NCBI GenBank assembly: GCA_944376125.1
Contig: CALWBQ010000011.1
Span: 26,431 to 90,430 of the forward strand
Direction of reading: 5' to 3'
From: an uncultured Lachnospiraceae bacterium
GTDB taxonomy: Bacteria > Bacillota > Clostridia > Lachnospirales > Lachnospiraceae
DNA length: 64,000 nucleotides
A model generated the notes under the pieces. The model had not been told where the DNA came from, searched no databases, and worked only from the letters and a program-made list of their open reading frames with translations. Shown here in pieces: positions 53,248 to 61,836 of the stretch. The position numbers were made by a program, and so were the translations under genes. Numbering within the stretch: position 1 is the stretch's first letter; every line of letters begins with the position of its first letter.

Positions 53248-54993
53248 ATGGCTTTTGACGGAATCGTTATCGCAAACTTAGTCCATGACTTCAAATCTGC
53301 AATAGAAGGAGGGCGGATCGCCAAGATTGCCCAGCCCGAAAAAGATGAACTGCTTTTTCAAATCAAAAAAGATGGGCGGCTCTGCCGCCTCTTGGTTTCT
53401 GCCAGCGCCAGTCTTCCGCTGGCATATCTGACGGACTCCAATAAACCCAGCCCTATGACAGCCCCCAATTTCTGCATGCTTCTCCGCAAGCATATCGGAA
53501 GTGCCAGGATCATATCTGTTAGTCAGCCCGGCCTTGAACGGATCATTGACATTACCCTGGAACACCTGGATGAGATGGGGGATTTGTGCCGAAAAAAACT
53601 GATTATTGAGATCATGGGCAAACACAGCAACATCATCTTCTGCAAAGAAGACGGGACGATCTTGGACAGCATCAAGCACATCTCTGCCCAGGTAAGCTCC
53701 GTCCGTGAGGTTCTGCCGGGAAGAATGTATTTTATCCCCAAGACCGTAGAGAAGGCTGATCCTCTGACTGTCACCCAGGAGGAATTTTCCAGCCGTCTGT
53801 CCCATGCGCCCTCTAACGTTCAAAAAGCTCTCTACACTTCTCTCACCGGCATCAGCCCAATCATAGCAGAAGAACTCTGCTCTCTGGCCTCTATCGATCC
53901 AGATAAAGGAGCTCAGAATCTGACGGAAATGGAGTTGCTTCATCTCTATCGAACCTTTTCGCTGATGATGGAGGATGTAAGGGAGGGCCGCTTTGCGCCG
54001 AATATTGTATACGAAGGCGAAAAGCCCATTGAATTCTCCTCCCTTCCGCTGACATGCTTTTCCGACCCCAAATACAGGAGAGAAGAATTTGGCTCCATCA
54101 GCCAGGTTCTGCAGACCTACTACGCGTCGAGAGAGATTATTACCCGCATCCGCCAGAAATCTTCGGATCTGCGCCGGATCGTTCAGACTTCCCTGGAGCG
54201 GAACTACAAAAAATACGATCTTCAGGAGAAACAGCTGAAAGACACGGAAAAGCGGGAAAAATACCGGATATACGGAGAACTTCTCAACACTTACGGATAT
54301 GAGCTGACCGGCGGGGAGAAGGAACTGAAATGTCTGAACTACTATACCAATGAGGAAATCCGGATTCCGCTGGATCCCCAGCTTACAGCAAAAGAAAATT
54401 CACAGAAATATTTTGACCGTTACAATAAACTGAAGAGGACATTCGAGGCGCTGAGTGAGCTTACGCTGGAGACCCGCCGGGAAATCGACCATCTGGAGTC
54501 TATCAGCGCGTCTCTGGATATCGCTCTGAACGAAAACGATTTGACTCAGATCAAAGAAGAATTGATGGATTACGGTTATATTAAAAAGCGCCGAGCCGGG
54601 GAGAAAAAGCCCAAGATCACCAGCAGGCCCTTCCACTATTTGTCTTCCGATGGCTTTCATATTTATGTAGGAAAAAATAATTACCAGAACGAAGAGCTGA
54701 CCTTCAAGGTAGCCGGAGGAAATGACTGGTGGTTCCACGCCAAGGGAATCCCTGGCTCCCATGTAATCGTCAAATCTGAAGGGAAAGAACTCCCGGACCG
54801 GGTATTTGAGGAGGCTGGTGCCCTGGCTGCCTGGTATTCCAAAGGCCGGGACAACGAAAAGGTAGAGGTAGATTATATCCAAAAAAAGAATCTCCGCAAG
54901 GTGGCAGGGGCTGCCCCAGGTTTCGTGATTTACCATACCAACTATTCCCTGGTAGCGTCTCCCTCCTGCCAGTTTACGGAGATCAATTCCTAG
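53248..54993 (+). CDS. rqcH: NFACT protein RqcH (ribosome-associated quality control)
   Basis: RqcH binds stalled 50S subunits and adds C-terminal Ala tails to nascent chains. The 581-residue protein has the NFACT-N domain (MAFDGIVIANLVHDFK through about 250), a coiled-coil middle (about 330-440), and the NFACT-R domain (GGNDWWFHAKGIPGSHVIVK). The ATG at 53248 is favoured because GGAG lies 7 nt upstream; the in-frame ATG at 53242 is only 1 nt after it. Older annotations call this family fibronectin-binding protein. Confidence 0.93.
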   Translation: MAFDGIVIANLVHDFKSAIEGGRIAKIAQPEKDELLFQIKKDGRLCRLLVSASASLPLAYLTDSNKPSPMTAPNFCMLLRKHIGSARIISVSQPGLERIIDITLEHLDEMGDLCRKKLIIEIMGKHSNIIFCKEDGTILDSIKHISAQVSSVREVLPGRMYFIPKTVEKADPLTVTQEEFSSRLSHAPSNVQKALYTSLTGISPIIAEELCSLASIDPDKGAQNLTEMELLHLYRTFSLMMEDVREGRFAPNIVYEGEKPIEFSSLPLTCFSDPKYRREEFGSISQVLQTYYASREIITRIRQKSSDLRRIVQTSLERNYKKYDLQEKQLKDTEKREKYRIYGELLNTYGYELTGGEKELKCLNYYTNEEIRIPLDPQLTAKENSQKYFDRYNKLKRTFEALSELTLETRREIDHLESISASLDIALNENDLTQIKEELMDYGYIKKRRAGEKKPKITSRPFHYLSSDGFHIYVGKNNYQNEELTFKVAGGNDWWFHAKGIPGSHVIVKSEGKELPDRVFEEAGALAAWYSKGRDNEKVEVDYIQKKNLRKVAGAAPGFVIYHTNYSLVASPSCQFTEINS

Positions 54994-54996
54994 AAG

Positions 54997-56721
54997 TCAC
55001 AGTGCAGCGATTTCCTGGATTTCTTTAATTTTTTCCGGGCTGAATTTGTAGTCATGCTCTTGAGTCAGCAGTCCGTTGGCCTCCTGCTCTACATCTGCAA
55101 GCTGAGTATAGCAATAGCCGCATATCTCAGGCGAATCCGCCACTGCCTTTATGATTCGCCTGAATTCTCCTAAAAATTCCTCTTTTTCTACAGAAGTGTA
55201 GCCCCATTCACCGGACGATCCTGAGATGGAAATCCCGCCGAATTCCGTCAGAATCACCGGTTGGCCGCGGTACACTCCGCTTTCTGCAAACAGAGGCTTT
55301 TCTACAATATTTTCCAGCCCCTCCAGAGAGCGGAGAGAATCGGCAAATTTTTCCTGCTGTCTTCTATTTCCCCGTTCTCCGTGGCAGTATGCATGAAAAG
55401 CGCAGATATCGGTTTCAGTCATCTCCCATCCGTCATTGGATATAACCAGCCTGGTGCTGTCCAGGCTGTGGGCCATGTGGTACAGCGCCTTCGAAAACGC
55501 TTTCTGCCTGTGATCTGCCCGGATGGAAGGAACACCCCAGCTCTCATTCAGCATCCCCCACACAACGATCGACGGATGATTATAATCTCTCTGGATTACC
55601 TCTGTCCATTCTCTCATAAAAGCGGATGCCCCCTCCGGGGTGTACATCCAGAAGCTGGCCATGGCCTCCCAGACCAAAAAGCCCAGCCGGTCTGCCCAGT
55701 AGAGAAACCTTGGATCTTCGACTTTCTCATGCTTTCGGCATCCATTAAATCCCAGCTTTTTCGCCTTAACGATATCCTCCTGGTAGGCTTCGTCTGAAGG
55801 CGCCGTAATCAGACTGTCTTTCCAATATCCTTGATCCAACACCAATTTTTGGTAGTATGGTTTGTTATTTAAATAGATCCTTCCGTCCCTTGCCTCAATC
55901 TTGCGCATTCCAAAGTATGATCGGACTTGGTCTTTTGTCCCGTCCTTCCCGGTTACTGTCACCAGGACATCGTAGAGATTAGGAGATTCCGGTGACCAGA
56001 AGGTCTCGGAAAATGGAAATGCACATTTAAGAGCCTTTTTCTGGAATATATCAGCTACCACGGTTCCGCGCCGCTCTCCGGCAAGGAATGTCCCGCCGAA
56101 GGCCAGCTCCTGCCGGATAGAAACTGCAATCTCCACCTGACAAGGAAGTTTGCAGCTTCTGGCTAATGTATAATCAATCTGCACGGTTCCGCTGTCTATA
56201 TCCGGTGTAAAATAAATTTTTTCCAGATGATCTTCATCTACCGGCTCCAGCCAGACACTCTGCCAGATACCTGTGCTGGGAGTATACCAGATAAAGCGAG
56301 GTTCCTCCTCCCAAAACTGCTTTCCCCGGGCAATCGTTTCATCCTTCAGCCAGTCAAACACTTCTACCCGAACCGTCTCCTCTTCCCAGCTCAGCAGCAT
56401 TGTGATATCCAGAGAAAAGGGGGTATTCCCGCCTTCATGTCCCCCAGCCATCTGGCCATTGACCCATACGCGGCAGCGGTAATCCACTGCCCCAAAGTTC
56501 ATCAAAATCTTTCTGCCCTGCCACGTTTCAGGCACATGAAAAGTCCTCTCATAGACGACCCTGTCCTCGTCAATCCGCTCTCCAATCCCGCTCATAGAAC
56601 TCTGGCACACAAAAGGGACCTGAATCCGGCGCTTCACGCCGTTCAAATAAAAGTCCCATTCTCCATTTAAGCTCATCCATTCTTCCCGCACAAAATCAGG
56701 GCGGGGATATTCCTCTCTCAT
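54997..56721 (-). CDS. Glycoside hydrolase family 2 enzyme
   Basis: The 574-residue protein has the GH2 order of sugar-binding beta sandwich (about 1-160), immunoglobulin-like domain (160-275) and TIM barrel (276-574). The acid/base is Glu393 in MLNESWG and the nucleophile Glu493 in VILTEFGG. A signal peptide is absent, so it acts inside the cell on sugars brought in by the adjacent ABC transporter. Beta-glucuronidase, beta-mannosidase or beta-galactosidase specificity cannot be settled. It lies 16 bp after the MalG-like permease. Confidence 0.9.
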   Translation of the reverse strand: MREEYPRPDFVREEWMSLNGEWDFYLNGVKRRIQVPFVCQSSMSGIGERIDEDRVVYERTFHVPETWQGRKILMNFGAVDYRCRVWVNGQMAGGHEGGNTPFSLDITMLLSWEEETVRVEVFDWLKDETIARGKQFWEEEPRFIWYTPSTGIWQSVWLEPVDEDHLEKIYFTPDIDSGTVQIDYTLARSCKLPCQVEIAVSIRQELAFGGTFLAGERRGTVVADIFQKKALKCAFPFSETFWSPESPNLYDVLVTVTGKDGTKDQVRSYFGMRKIEARDGRIYLNNKPYYQKLVLDQGYWKDSLITAPSDEAYQEDIVKAKKLGFNGCRKHEKVEDPRFLYWADRLGFLVWEAMASFWMYTPEGASAFMREWTEVIQRDYNHPSIVVWGMLNESWGVPSIRADHRQKAFSKALYHMAHSLDSTRLVISNDGWEMTETDICAFHAYCHGERGNRRQQEKFADSLRSLEGLENIVEKPLFAESGVYRGQPVILTEFGGISISGSSGEWGYTSVEKEEFLGEFRRIIKAVADSPEICGYCYTQLADVEQEANGLLTQEHDYKFSPEKIKEIQEIAAL

Positions 56722-56737
56722 CGTTCTTCCTCCAAGA

Positions 56738-57568
56738 CTATTTTATTCCAGACTGAGTAAAGCCTTTTACCACGTATTTATTTGCCACTACAAAAATGGC
56801 CATAACAGGAACTACAGAAACCAGGGTGGACGCCATCATAACGCCGGGGTTGGTGTAGTTTTCTCCCAGCACCAGGGCCGCGATCCCCAGAGTCACAGTC
56901 CGGTTTTCCTGGCGGTTCACCACCAGAGAGGGCCACAGATAGCTGTTGTACAGTCCAAGAAAGGTGATAAATGCCTGGGTAATTACAACTGGTTTTACTG
57001 ACGGAAGAACAATGTGCAGAAGCACCTGGAACACATTGGCTCCCTCTACCAGCCCTGCTTCCTCCAGCTCCCTCGGAAATGAGAGAAGGAAATTGTAAAT
57101 CAGGTAAATGCACATTACACCGGATCCGGAAGGCAGGATCAAAGGCAGCAGCGAATTCAGCATACCGATCTGCTTAAAAATATAAAACAGCGGAAAAAAT
57201 GTAACAATCTCCGGGATGGCCATGGCCCATACCAGGCTGGCTACAATAAATCCCTTTCCAGGAACCGGAAGGCGGGCCAGTGCGTACGCCGCCAGGACAC
57301 TGGTAGTAATTCGCAGCGCAGTGCCCGCCACTGTCACGATCGCAGTATTCAGCAGCCATTGAAAAATCGGGGCTGTTGATGTGCTGGCAAAAAGCTGCCG
57401 GTAATTGTCCAGCGTCCATTCCTTTGGAAACAGGGTCGATGAAGTCATAGCTTCCGATAATCCCTTAAAACTGGTAAATACCATAAATAAAAGGGGAAGG
57501 AGAAACGCATAGGCCAGCATGCAGGCACACATTACCAGCAAAATACGGCTGAAATATTTCTTTTTCAT
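56738..57568 (-). CDS. Carbohydrate ABC transporter permease, MalG type
   Basis: The 276-residue inner-membrane permease has six membrane helices. The EAA loop facing the ATPase is EELEEAGLVEGANVFQVLLHI-like (about residues 170-190). The FTSFKGLSEAMTSS and LDNYRQLFAS parts are typical of MalG/LacG proteins of the CUT1 group. It is paired with the UgpA-like permease 16 bp upstream. No ATP-binding gene is nearby, so a shared MsmK-like ATPase elsewhere is expected. Confidence 0.93.
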   Translation of the reverse strand: MKKKYFSRILLVMCACMLAYAFLLPLLFMVFTSFKGLSEAMTSSTLFPKEWTLDNYRQLFASTSTAPIFQWLLNTAIVTVAGTALRITTSVLAAYALARLPVPGKGFIVASLVWAMAIPEIVTFFPLFYIFKQIGMLNSLLPLILPSGSGVMCIYLIYNFLLSFPRELEEAGLVEGANVFQVLLHIVLPSVKPVVITQAFITFLGLYNSYLWPSLVVNRQENRTVTLGIAALVLGENYTNPGVMMASTLVSVVPVMAIFVVANKYVVKGFTQSGIK

Positions 57569-57584
57569 AGTAATCTCCCTCCTA

Positions 57585-58478
57585 TCATACCAAATTCTCT
57601 TTTTCTTTTGTGAGATAATATTGTCCGATTGAGCAGAGGACGATCACGATTCCCATCAGAAGCGTCATGGCGCTCCCGACCCCCAGATCATTTCTGTCCA
57701 TAATCGTAGAGGTAATCATCATAATCAGCGGTTTTGTTGTCTCGCCCGGGCCGCCTTTTGTCATCAGTCTCGGCTGCCCGTAAACATTGAAGGAGGCAAT
57801 AATTGTCGTCATCAGCACAAAGTAAAAAATATTTTTGATATTTGGCATAATAATATACCGCAGCTGGACAAAAAAGCCGGCGCCGTCAATAGCGGATGCC
57901 TCATAAAGGTTCATATCAATCTCATTCAGGGCATTGACAAACAGCATCATATTATATCCGATCGTCCACCAGACAGTGGCGATGGTCAGCGCTGCCCAGA
58001 CAAACGGCTGCTGCTCCAGCCAAGGGATGGGACTGTCCAGAATCCCCAGATTTATTAGCATGTTATTAAAATATCCGCCGTTTCCCTTCATCAGCCAGAC
58101 AAACACTGCCGCCACCGCCGTGACAGAAACCGAATACGATGCAAAATAAATGGTCCGGAAAATTCCCTTCAGCCGTTCCGGCAGGCGGTCAAGCAAAAGC
58201 GCAAGAGCCAGGCTGCCAAAGGTCAGGATAGGGGTAGTCAGAACAACAAAAATCACTGTGTTTTTTAATCCTAGAAAAAAAGATTTGTGATACATGGAAT
58301 CCGAAAAAAGGATCTTGATGTAATTTGCCAGGCCGACAAAGCCTGAGTATCCGGTAATCAGACTGTACTTCGACACGCTCATCCAGATTCCGTATATAAG
58401 CGGAATCAGCCAAAACAGAACAAAAAACAGCAAAAAGGGAAACACAAATGCTGCTGCCGTACCTTTTCGTTTTCTCAT
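57585..58478 (-). CDS. Carbohydrate ABC transporter permease, UgpA/MalF type
   Basis: The 297-residue permease has six membrane helices and the CUT1 EAA-type loop LYEASAIDGAGFFVQLRYIIMP. The N-terminal RKRKGTAAAFVFPFLLFFVLFW anchor is typical. The start at 58478 follows AAAGGAGA; the frame open to 58568 would overlap the binding-protein gene and has no ribosome site. It lies after an intercistronic hairpin, so it is probably made at a lower level than the binding protein. Confidence 0.93.
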   Translation of the reverse strand: MRKRKGTAAAFVFPFLLFFVLFWLIPLIYGIWMSVSKYSLITGYSGFVGLANYIKILFSDSMYHKSFFLGLKNTVIFVVLTTPILTFGSLALALLLDRLPERLKGIFRTIYFASYSVSVTAVAAVFVWLMKGNGGYFNNMLINLGILDSPIPWLEQQPFVWAALTIATVWWTIGYNMMLFVNALNEIDMNLYEASAIDGAGFFVQLRYIIMPNIKNIFYFVLMTTIIASFNVYGQPRLMTKGGPGETTKPLIMMITSTIMDRNDLGVGSAMTLLMGIVIVLCSIGQYYLTKEKENLV

Positions 58479-58507
58479 ATTCTCTCCTTTCTGCTCATCA
58501 TAAAGAA

Positions 58508-58538
58508 AGCTGCCGAGAGCAAAGACTCTCCGGCAGCT
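58508..58538 (-). terminator. Intercistronic hairpin between binding protein and permeases
   Basis: AGCTGCCGAGAG (58508-58519) pairs with CTCTCCGGCAGCT (58526-58538), one base bulged, followed on the minus strand by TTCTTTAT. This is a typical partial terminator or mRNA stabiliser that sets a high ratio of binding protein to permease. Confidence 0.7.
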
Positions 58539-58548
58539 CCCCCACTCA

Positions 58549-59892
58549 TTAAGACTCTGAAAGCTCAATCGCTATCTCTGTTGCATTTTTCAGTTCTTCC
58601 ATCAGGTCATCCCTGGAAAGATCCTCTGTCTGAACCACCAGAGACCAGACTGTAGAGTTGACATATTTAACTTGTTCCCGGATATTGTAGATAGCCGGAA
58701 GAATCATCGCATCATCGAAGATACCGTAGTTGACATTGGCCACCGGGTATTTGTCCGGAGACTGCTGAACCAACTCCATGGTTGCCAGGTGAATAGGAGC
58801 CTGCCCGGAATCTGCCCAATTCAAAAGGATCTCCGGCTGATATACAAACTTCATAAATTCTGCGATACCAGCAATTTTCTCTTCGTCTGTCACTTTGGAG
58901 GACACACCGAAAGTATGGCCGCCGGCCGGAACGCACTTTACATCGCCATACAGCTGAGGCAGGATTCCGATCCCCAGATTGTCGCCAAGGACTTCCTTGG
59001 CTGCCGTATAGTTCCAAGGTCCGGTGAGACAGCATACAGAACTTACATTGGCGGAATCAGACTGCTTAATAAAAGTGTTAAAATGGTCATTGCTTCCCAG
59101 CCCTGCAGCGCTCAGATGATCCGTATAGATCAGATCATGTATTTTCATAAAAGCGTCACAGATTTCTTCGGTATCCATTTTTATATGTTCGCCTTCTACC
59201 CAATTGCATCCCGACTGTCCCAGAGCAGTCATCCAGGCCCACTGCTCATCTCCTGTCAGCGGAATAGCCATCGGATAGATTCCTGTATTTTCAGAATCCA
59301 GTTTATCTCTCAGAGCGATCATATCTTCGTAGGTTTCCGGAACCTCATCTACATATTCTTTGTTATAGTAGAATGTCTCTGCGTACAGGTCCAGCGGAAA
59401 CGCAAAAATCCCATCATCATATTTCGCATAAGTCTGGGTGATCGGATGGAAATCATTTTCAAACGATATGCCCGCCATCTCATAGATATCCGAAACTTCT
59501 CTCAAAAGTCCCAGCGCATGGTAAGTTGAAATCCAGTCTGCATGAATAATCAGCATATCGAAATCGTCAGATTTAAATTTTGTATAATGGTCGGCATCCT
59601 GAAGCTGTTCAATGTAATATTTGTCCTGTGACTCATTGAATGCATCTACAATCTTTGTCATAAACGGGCCGTCTCCCCCAGTAAAGCCATTTATGAAGGT
59701 GATTGTCAGGCGATCTCCTGCATCCGCTGTGCTTTCCTGCTGATCCGCCTGTGTCTCAGAAGCCGCCTCAGATCCTGCTTCTGTCTGTGCCTGTGCAGAA
59801 GTTTCTGTCTCCTGTCCCCCACTGCACCCGGCAAGGGAAGCTGCAAGGACCCCTGCCAAAACCAGCGAACACGCCTTCTTCATTTTTTTCAT
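58549..59892 (-). CDS. Sugar ABC transporter substrate-binding lipoprotein
   Basis: The 447-residue family 1 extracellular solute-binding protein has a lipoprotein signal with lipobox LAGC (Cys23) followed by a Ser/Gln/Glu/Ala linker (about 24-60). The mature domain has the usual two-lobe pattern (FINGFTGGDGPFMTKIVDAF). It is first in the operon; AAGGAGAAGG precedes the start at 59892. The sugar is unknown; the GH2 partner suggests a beta-linked oligosaccharide or glycoside. Confidence 0.92.
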   Translation of the reverse strand: MKKMKKACSLVLAGVLAASLAGCSGGQETETSAQAQTEAGSEAASETQADQQESTADAGDRLTITFINGFTGGDGPFMTKIVDAFNESQDKYYIEQLQDADHYTKFKSDDFDMLIIHADWISTYHALGLLREVSDIYEMAGISFENDFHPITQTYAKYDDGIFAFPLDLYAETFYYNKEYVDEVPETYEDMIALRDKLDSENTGIYPMAIPLTGDEQWAWMTALGQSGCNWVEGEHIKMDTEEICDAFMKIHDLIYTDHLSAAGLGSNDHFNTFIKQSDSANVSSVCCLTGPWNYTAAKEVLGDNLGIGILPQLYGDVKCVPAGGHTFGVSSKVTDEEKIAGIAEFMKFVYQPEILLNWADSGQAPIHLATMELVQQSPDKYPVANVNYGIFDDAMILPAIYNIREQVKYVNSTVWSLVVQTEDLSRDDLMEELKNATEIAIELSES

Positions 59893-60047
59893 ATTACCTT
59901 CTCCTTTCTCAAATTATACTTGCACAAGTCTCCGCCTTTAATTATAATATTTTTGTAATAAAGTCTCTAGTCTTTGTTAGCTGCAGCTATTTGTTACATA
60001 ATTTATTTTAAAACTTTTTGTATCTTATGTCAATATTTAGGATTTTT

Positions 60048-60068
60048 ATTTCACGAATTATGTGAAAT
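60048..60068. promoter_or_regulatory. Candidate operator for the sugar cluster
   Basis: Inverted repeat ATTTCAC (60048-60054), 7 nt, GTGAAAT (60062-60068), in the AT-rich divergent region 59893-60185. A related imperfect copy lies at about 60112-60130 (ATTTCA...TGTAAT). The region otherwise shows only weak -10-like TATAAT sequences toward the binding-protein gene. Confidence 0.5.
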
Positions 60069-60185
60069 ATGTACATTATTTTGGAATTTTTTTGTAATAT
60101 TCTTCTATTTTATTTCAAAATTAATGTAATTAAAAGACATTTTTTATTTCATTTTTAAAAAAATAATGTAAAAAAGGAGAACGAT

Positions 60186-61157
60186 ATGGCCAGCAAACGA
60201 AAACTACCAGTCAAGATTATCGGGGAACGAGACATCGAACTCCATCTAAGCAATCCCAACCACCACGAGCAGATCGCCAAAATAGGGAAGGCGCTCTCCT
60301 CCCCTATTCGCTTAAAAATCCTCAATCTGTTAAAAAATACCCCCCTGTCTCTCCAGGAGATTGCTGGGATCTTAAAAATTCCGGTGTCTTCCACTGCCCT
60401 TCACATTAAAATTTTGGAGGAAGCGCGGCTGATTGTCACAGAATCACAGCCCGGACTCCACGGCTCTATGAGAGTCTGCATTCTCAGTATGCAGTCCTTC
60501 CGGCTGGAAACCTTTGATGCGGAGACCGATCTGGCAGATAATACCGTCACTGTAGAGATGCCGGTAGGAAACTATTTCCATGTGGAGGTAGAACCCACCT
60601 GCGGCCTGGCCGATGAAAACGGCGCCTTAGATGTCCTGGATGATATCCGTTCCTTTTATTCCCCACTCCATACAAAAGCGCAGCTCCTCTGGTTTCAGCA
60701 GGGATTTGTAGAATACCGCTTTCCCAATGTCTCCAATCCTCTTCTTAAGCTAAGCGAGATCATGTTCCAGATGGAGATCTGTTCGGAGGCCCCGGGATTC
60801 CTGGAAGACTGGCCTTCTGATATCACCATCTCCATCAACGGAATCGAGGTTACAACCTACTGTTCTCCGGGGGATTTTGGGGCGAGAAGAGGGCATCTGA
60901 CGCCGAGGGCCTGGCCAAACGGAAGGACCCAGTATGGTATGCTGAAAAGTTTTTCTGTAAGTGAAAAAGGCGGTTTCCTAGATGGAAAACTAGTCAATCC
61001 TCAAATTTGCCTAGACGATCTGCGCGTCGGCGATTTCCCGTACATTTCTCTGAAAATCGAGATTAAAAAAGATGCCGCACATATCGGCGGCATCAATCTC
61101 TTCGGTGAAAAATACGGGGATTTTCCTGTCGGAATTGTTATGAACTTAGTATACTAG
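60186..61157 (+). CDS. ArsR-type regulator with a long C-terminal domain
   Basis: The 323-residue protein begins with an ArsR-like winged helix (about 28-95; KALSSPIRLKILNLLKNTPLS, then LQEIAGILKIPVSSTALHIK). The remaining 225 residues form a beta-rich domain (for example GGINLFGEKYGDFPVGIVMN) rather than a metal site; no Cys-x-Cys metal motif is seen. This domain may sense a sugar. It is divergent from the sugar ABC-GH2 operon and AAAAAGGAG precedes the ATG. It likely controls that operon. The end overlaps the glutaredoxin gene by 4 bp. Confidence 0.82.
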   Translation: MASKRKLPVKIIGERDIELHLSNPNHHEQIAKIGKALSSPIRLKILNLLKNTPLSLQEIAGILKIPVSSTALHIKILEEARLIVTESQPGLHGSMRVCILSMQSFRLETFDAETDLADNTVTVEMPVGNYFHVEVEPTCGLADENGALDVLDDIRSFYSPLHTKAQLLWFQQGFVEYRFPNVSNPLLKLSEIMFQMEICSEAPGFLEDWPSDITISINGIEVTTYCSPGDFGARRGHLTPRAWPNGRTQYGMLKSFSVSEKGGFLDGKLVNPQICLDDLRVGDFPYISLKIEIKKDAAHIGGINLFGEKYGDFPVGIVMNLVY

Positions 61158-61423
61158 CCTCGGCCCATCAGTGCCCTGTCCAGCACGGCTTTTACCTGCC
61201 GTTTATCGGCAGCGCCCTCATGCACCTTTTTCCCATCCACATAGTAGGTAGGGACATAATAATAATCCAGGGAATCCGCCAGCTTTTTTTCTTTATTTTC
61301 GTCTGCGATCTGTACAGGAATATCCCGGTACTCGGGATATTCCTCCTTCAGTTCTTCCATATAGTCGAGTGCTCTCCGGCAGTAAGGACAATCTTCTAAT
61401 ATCATCATTAAAATTGGTGCCAT
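61154..61423 (-). CDS. Glutaredoxin/thioredoxin-fold protein
   Basis: The 89-residue thioredoxin-fold protein has a CPYC active site (LEDCPYCRRALDYM), the cis-Pro in YYYVPTYYVDGKKVHEG and a C-terminal helix. It probably reduces disulfides or glutathione-type mixed disulfides in the cytoplasm. It follows the glyoxalase gene by 33 bp. Confidence 0.88.
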   Translation of the reverse strand: MAPILMMILEDCPYCRRALDYMEELKEEYPEYRDIPVQIADENKEKKLADSLDYYYVPTYYVDGKKVHEGAADKRQVKAVLDRALMGRG

Positions 61424-61456
61424 AAAACTCCTTCCTCTGCTGTCTGTTCCATATTC

Positions 61457-61825
61457 TTAATGAGAAGACGGCACAATCTCAATCCAATAGCCGTCCGGGT
61501 CTTCAATAAAATAGATGCCCATAGCAGGATTTTCAAAACAGATACAGCCCATATCGGCGTGTTTCTGATGAAGCTCCTCATATTCGTCCACATGGAATGC
61601 CAGGTGAAACTCACCTTCACCCAGATCATAGGGATCTTTTCTGTCTCTCAGCCATGTCAGTTCCAGGGTAAAGTCCGTAACCCCATCCCCCAGATACACT
61701 AGCCTGAAGGAACCGTCCGGGGCCTCCTTCTCCCTCACAGGGGTCAGGCCAAGGGCCTGTCTGTAAAAGTCTATACTTTTCTCAAGATCCAGGACGTTGA
61801 AATTAAAATGATTGAATGTGATCAT
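61457..61825 (-). CDS. Glyoxalase/VOC-family protein (lactoylglutathione lyase-like)
   Basis: The 122-residue VOC metalloenzyme has metal ligands in NHFNFNVLDLEKSIDFY (His), FTLELTWL (Glu), FHLAFHVDEYEE (His) and YWIEIVPSSH (Glu). This layout fits GloA, which detoxifies methylglyoxal. It sits 11 bp after serS. Many clostridia lack glutathione, so bacillithiol- or thiol-independent use is possible. Confidence 0.87.
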   Translation of the reverse strand: MITFNHFNFNVLDLEKSIDFYRQALGLTPVREKEAPDGSFRLVYLGDGVTDFTLELTWLRDRKDPYDLGEGEFHLAFHVDEYEELHQKHADMGCICFENPAMGIYFIEDPDGYWIEIVPSSH

Positions 61826-61836
61826 ATCTCCTCCGA

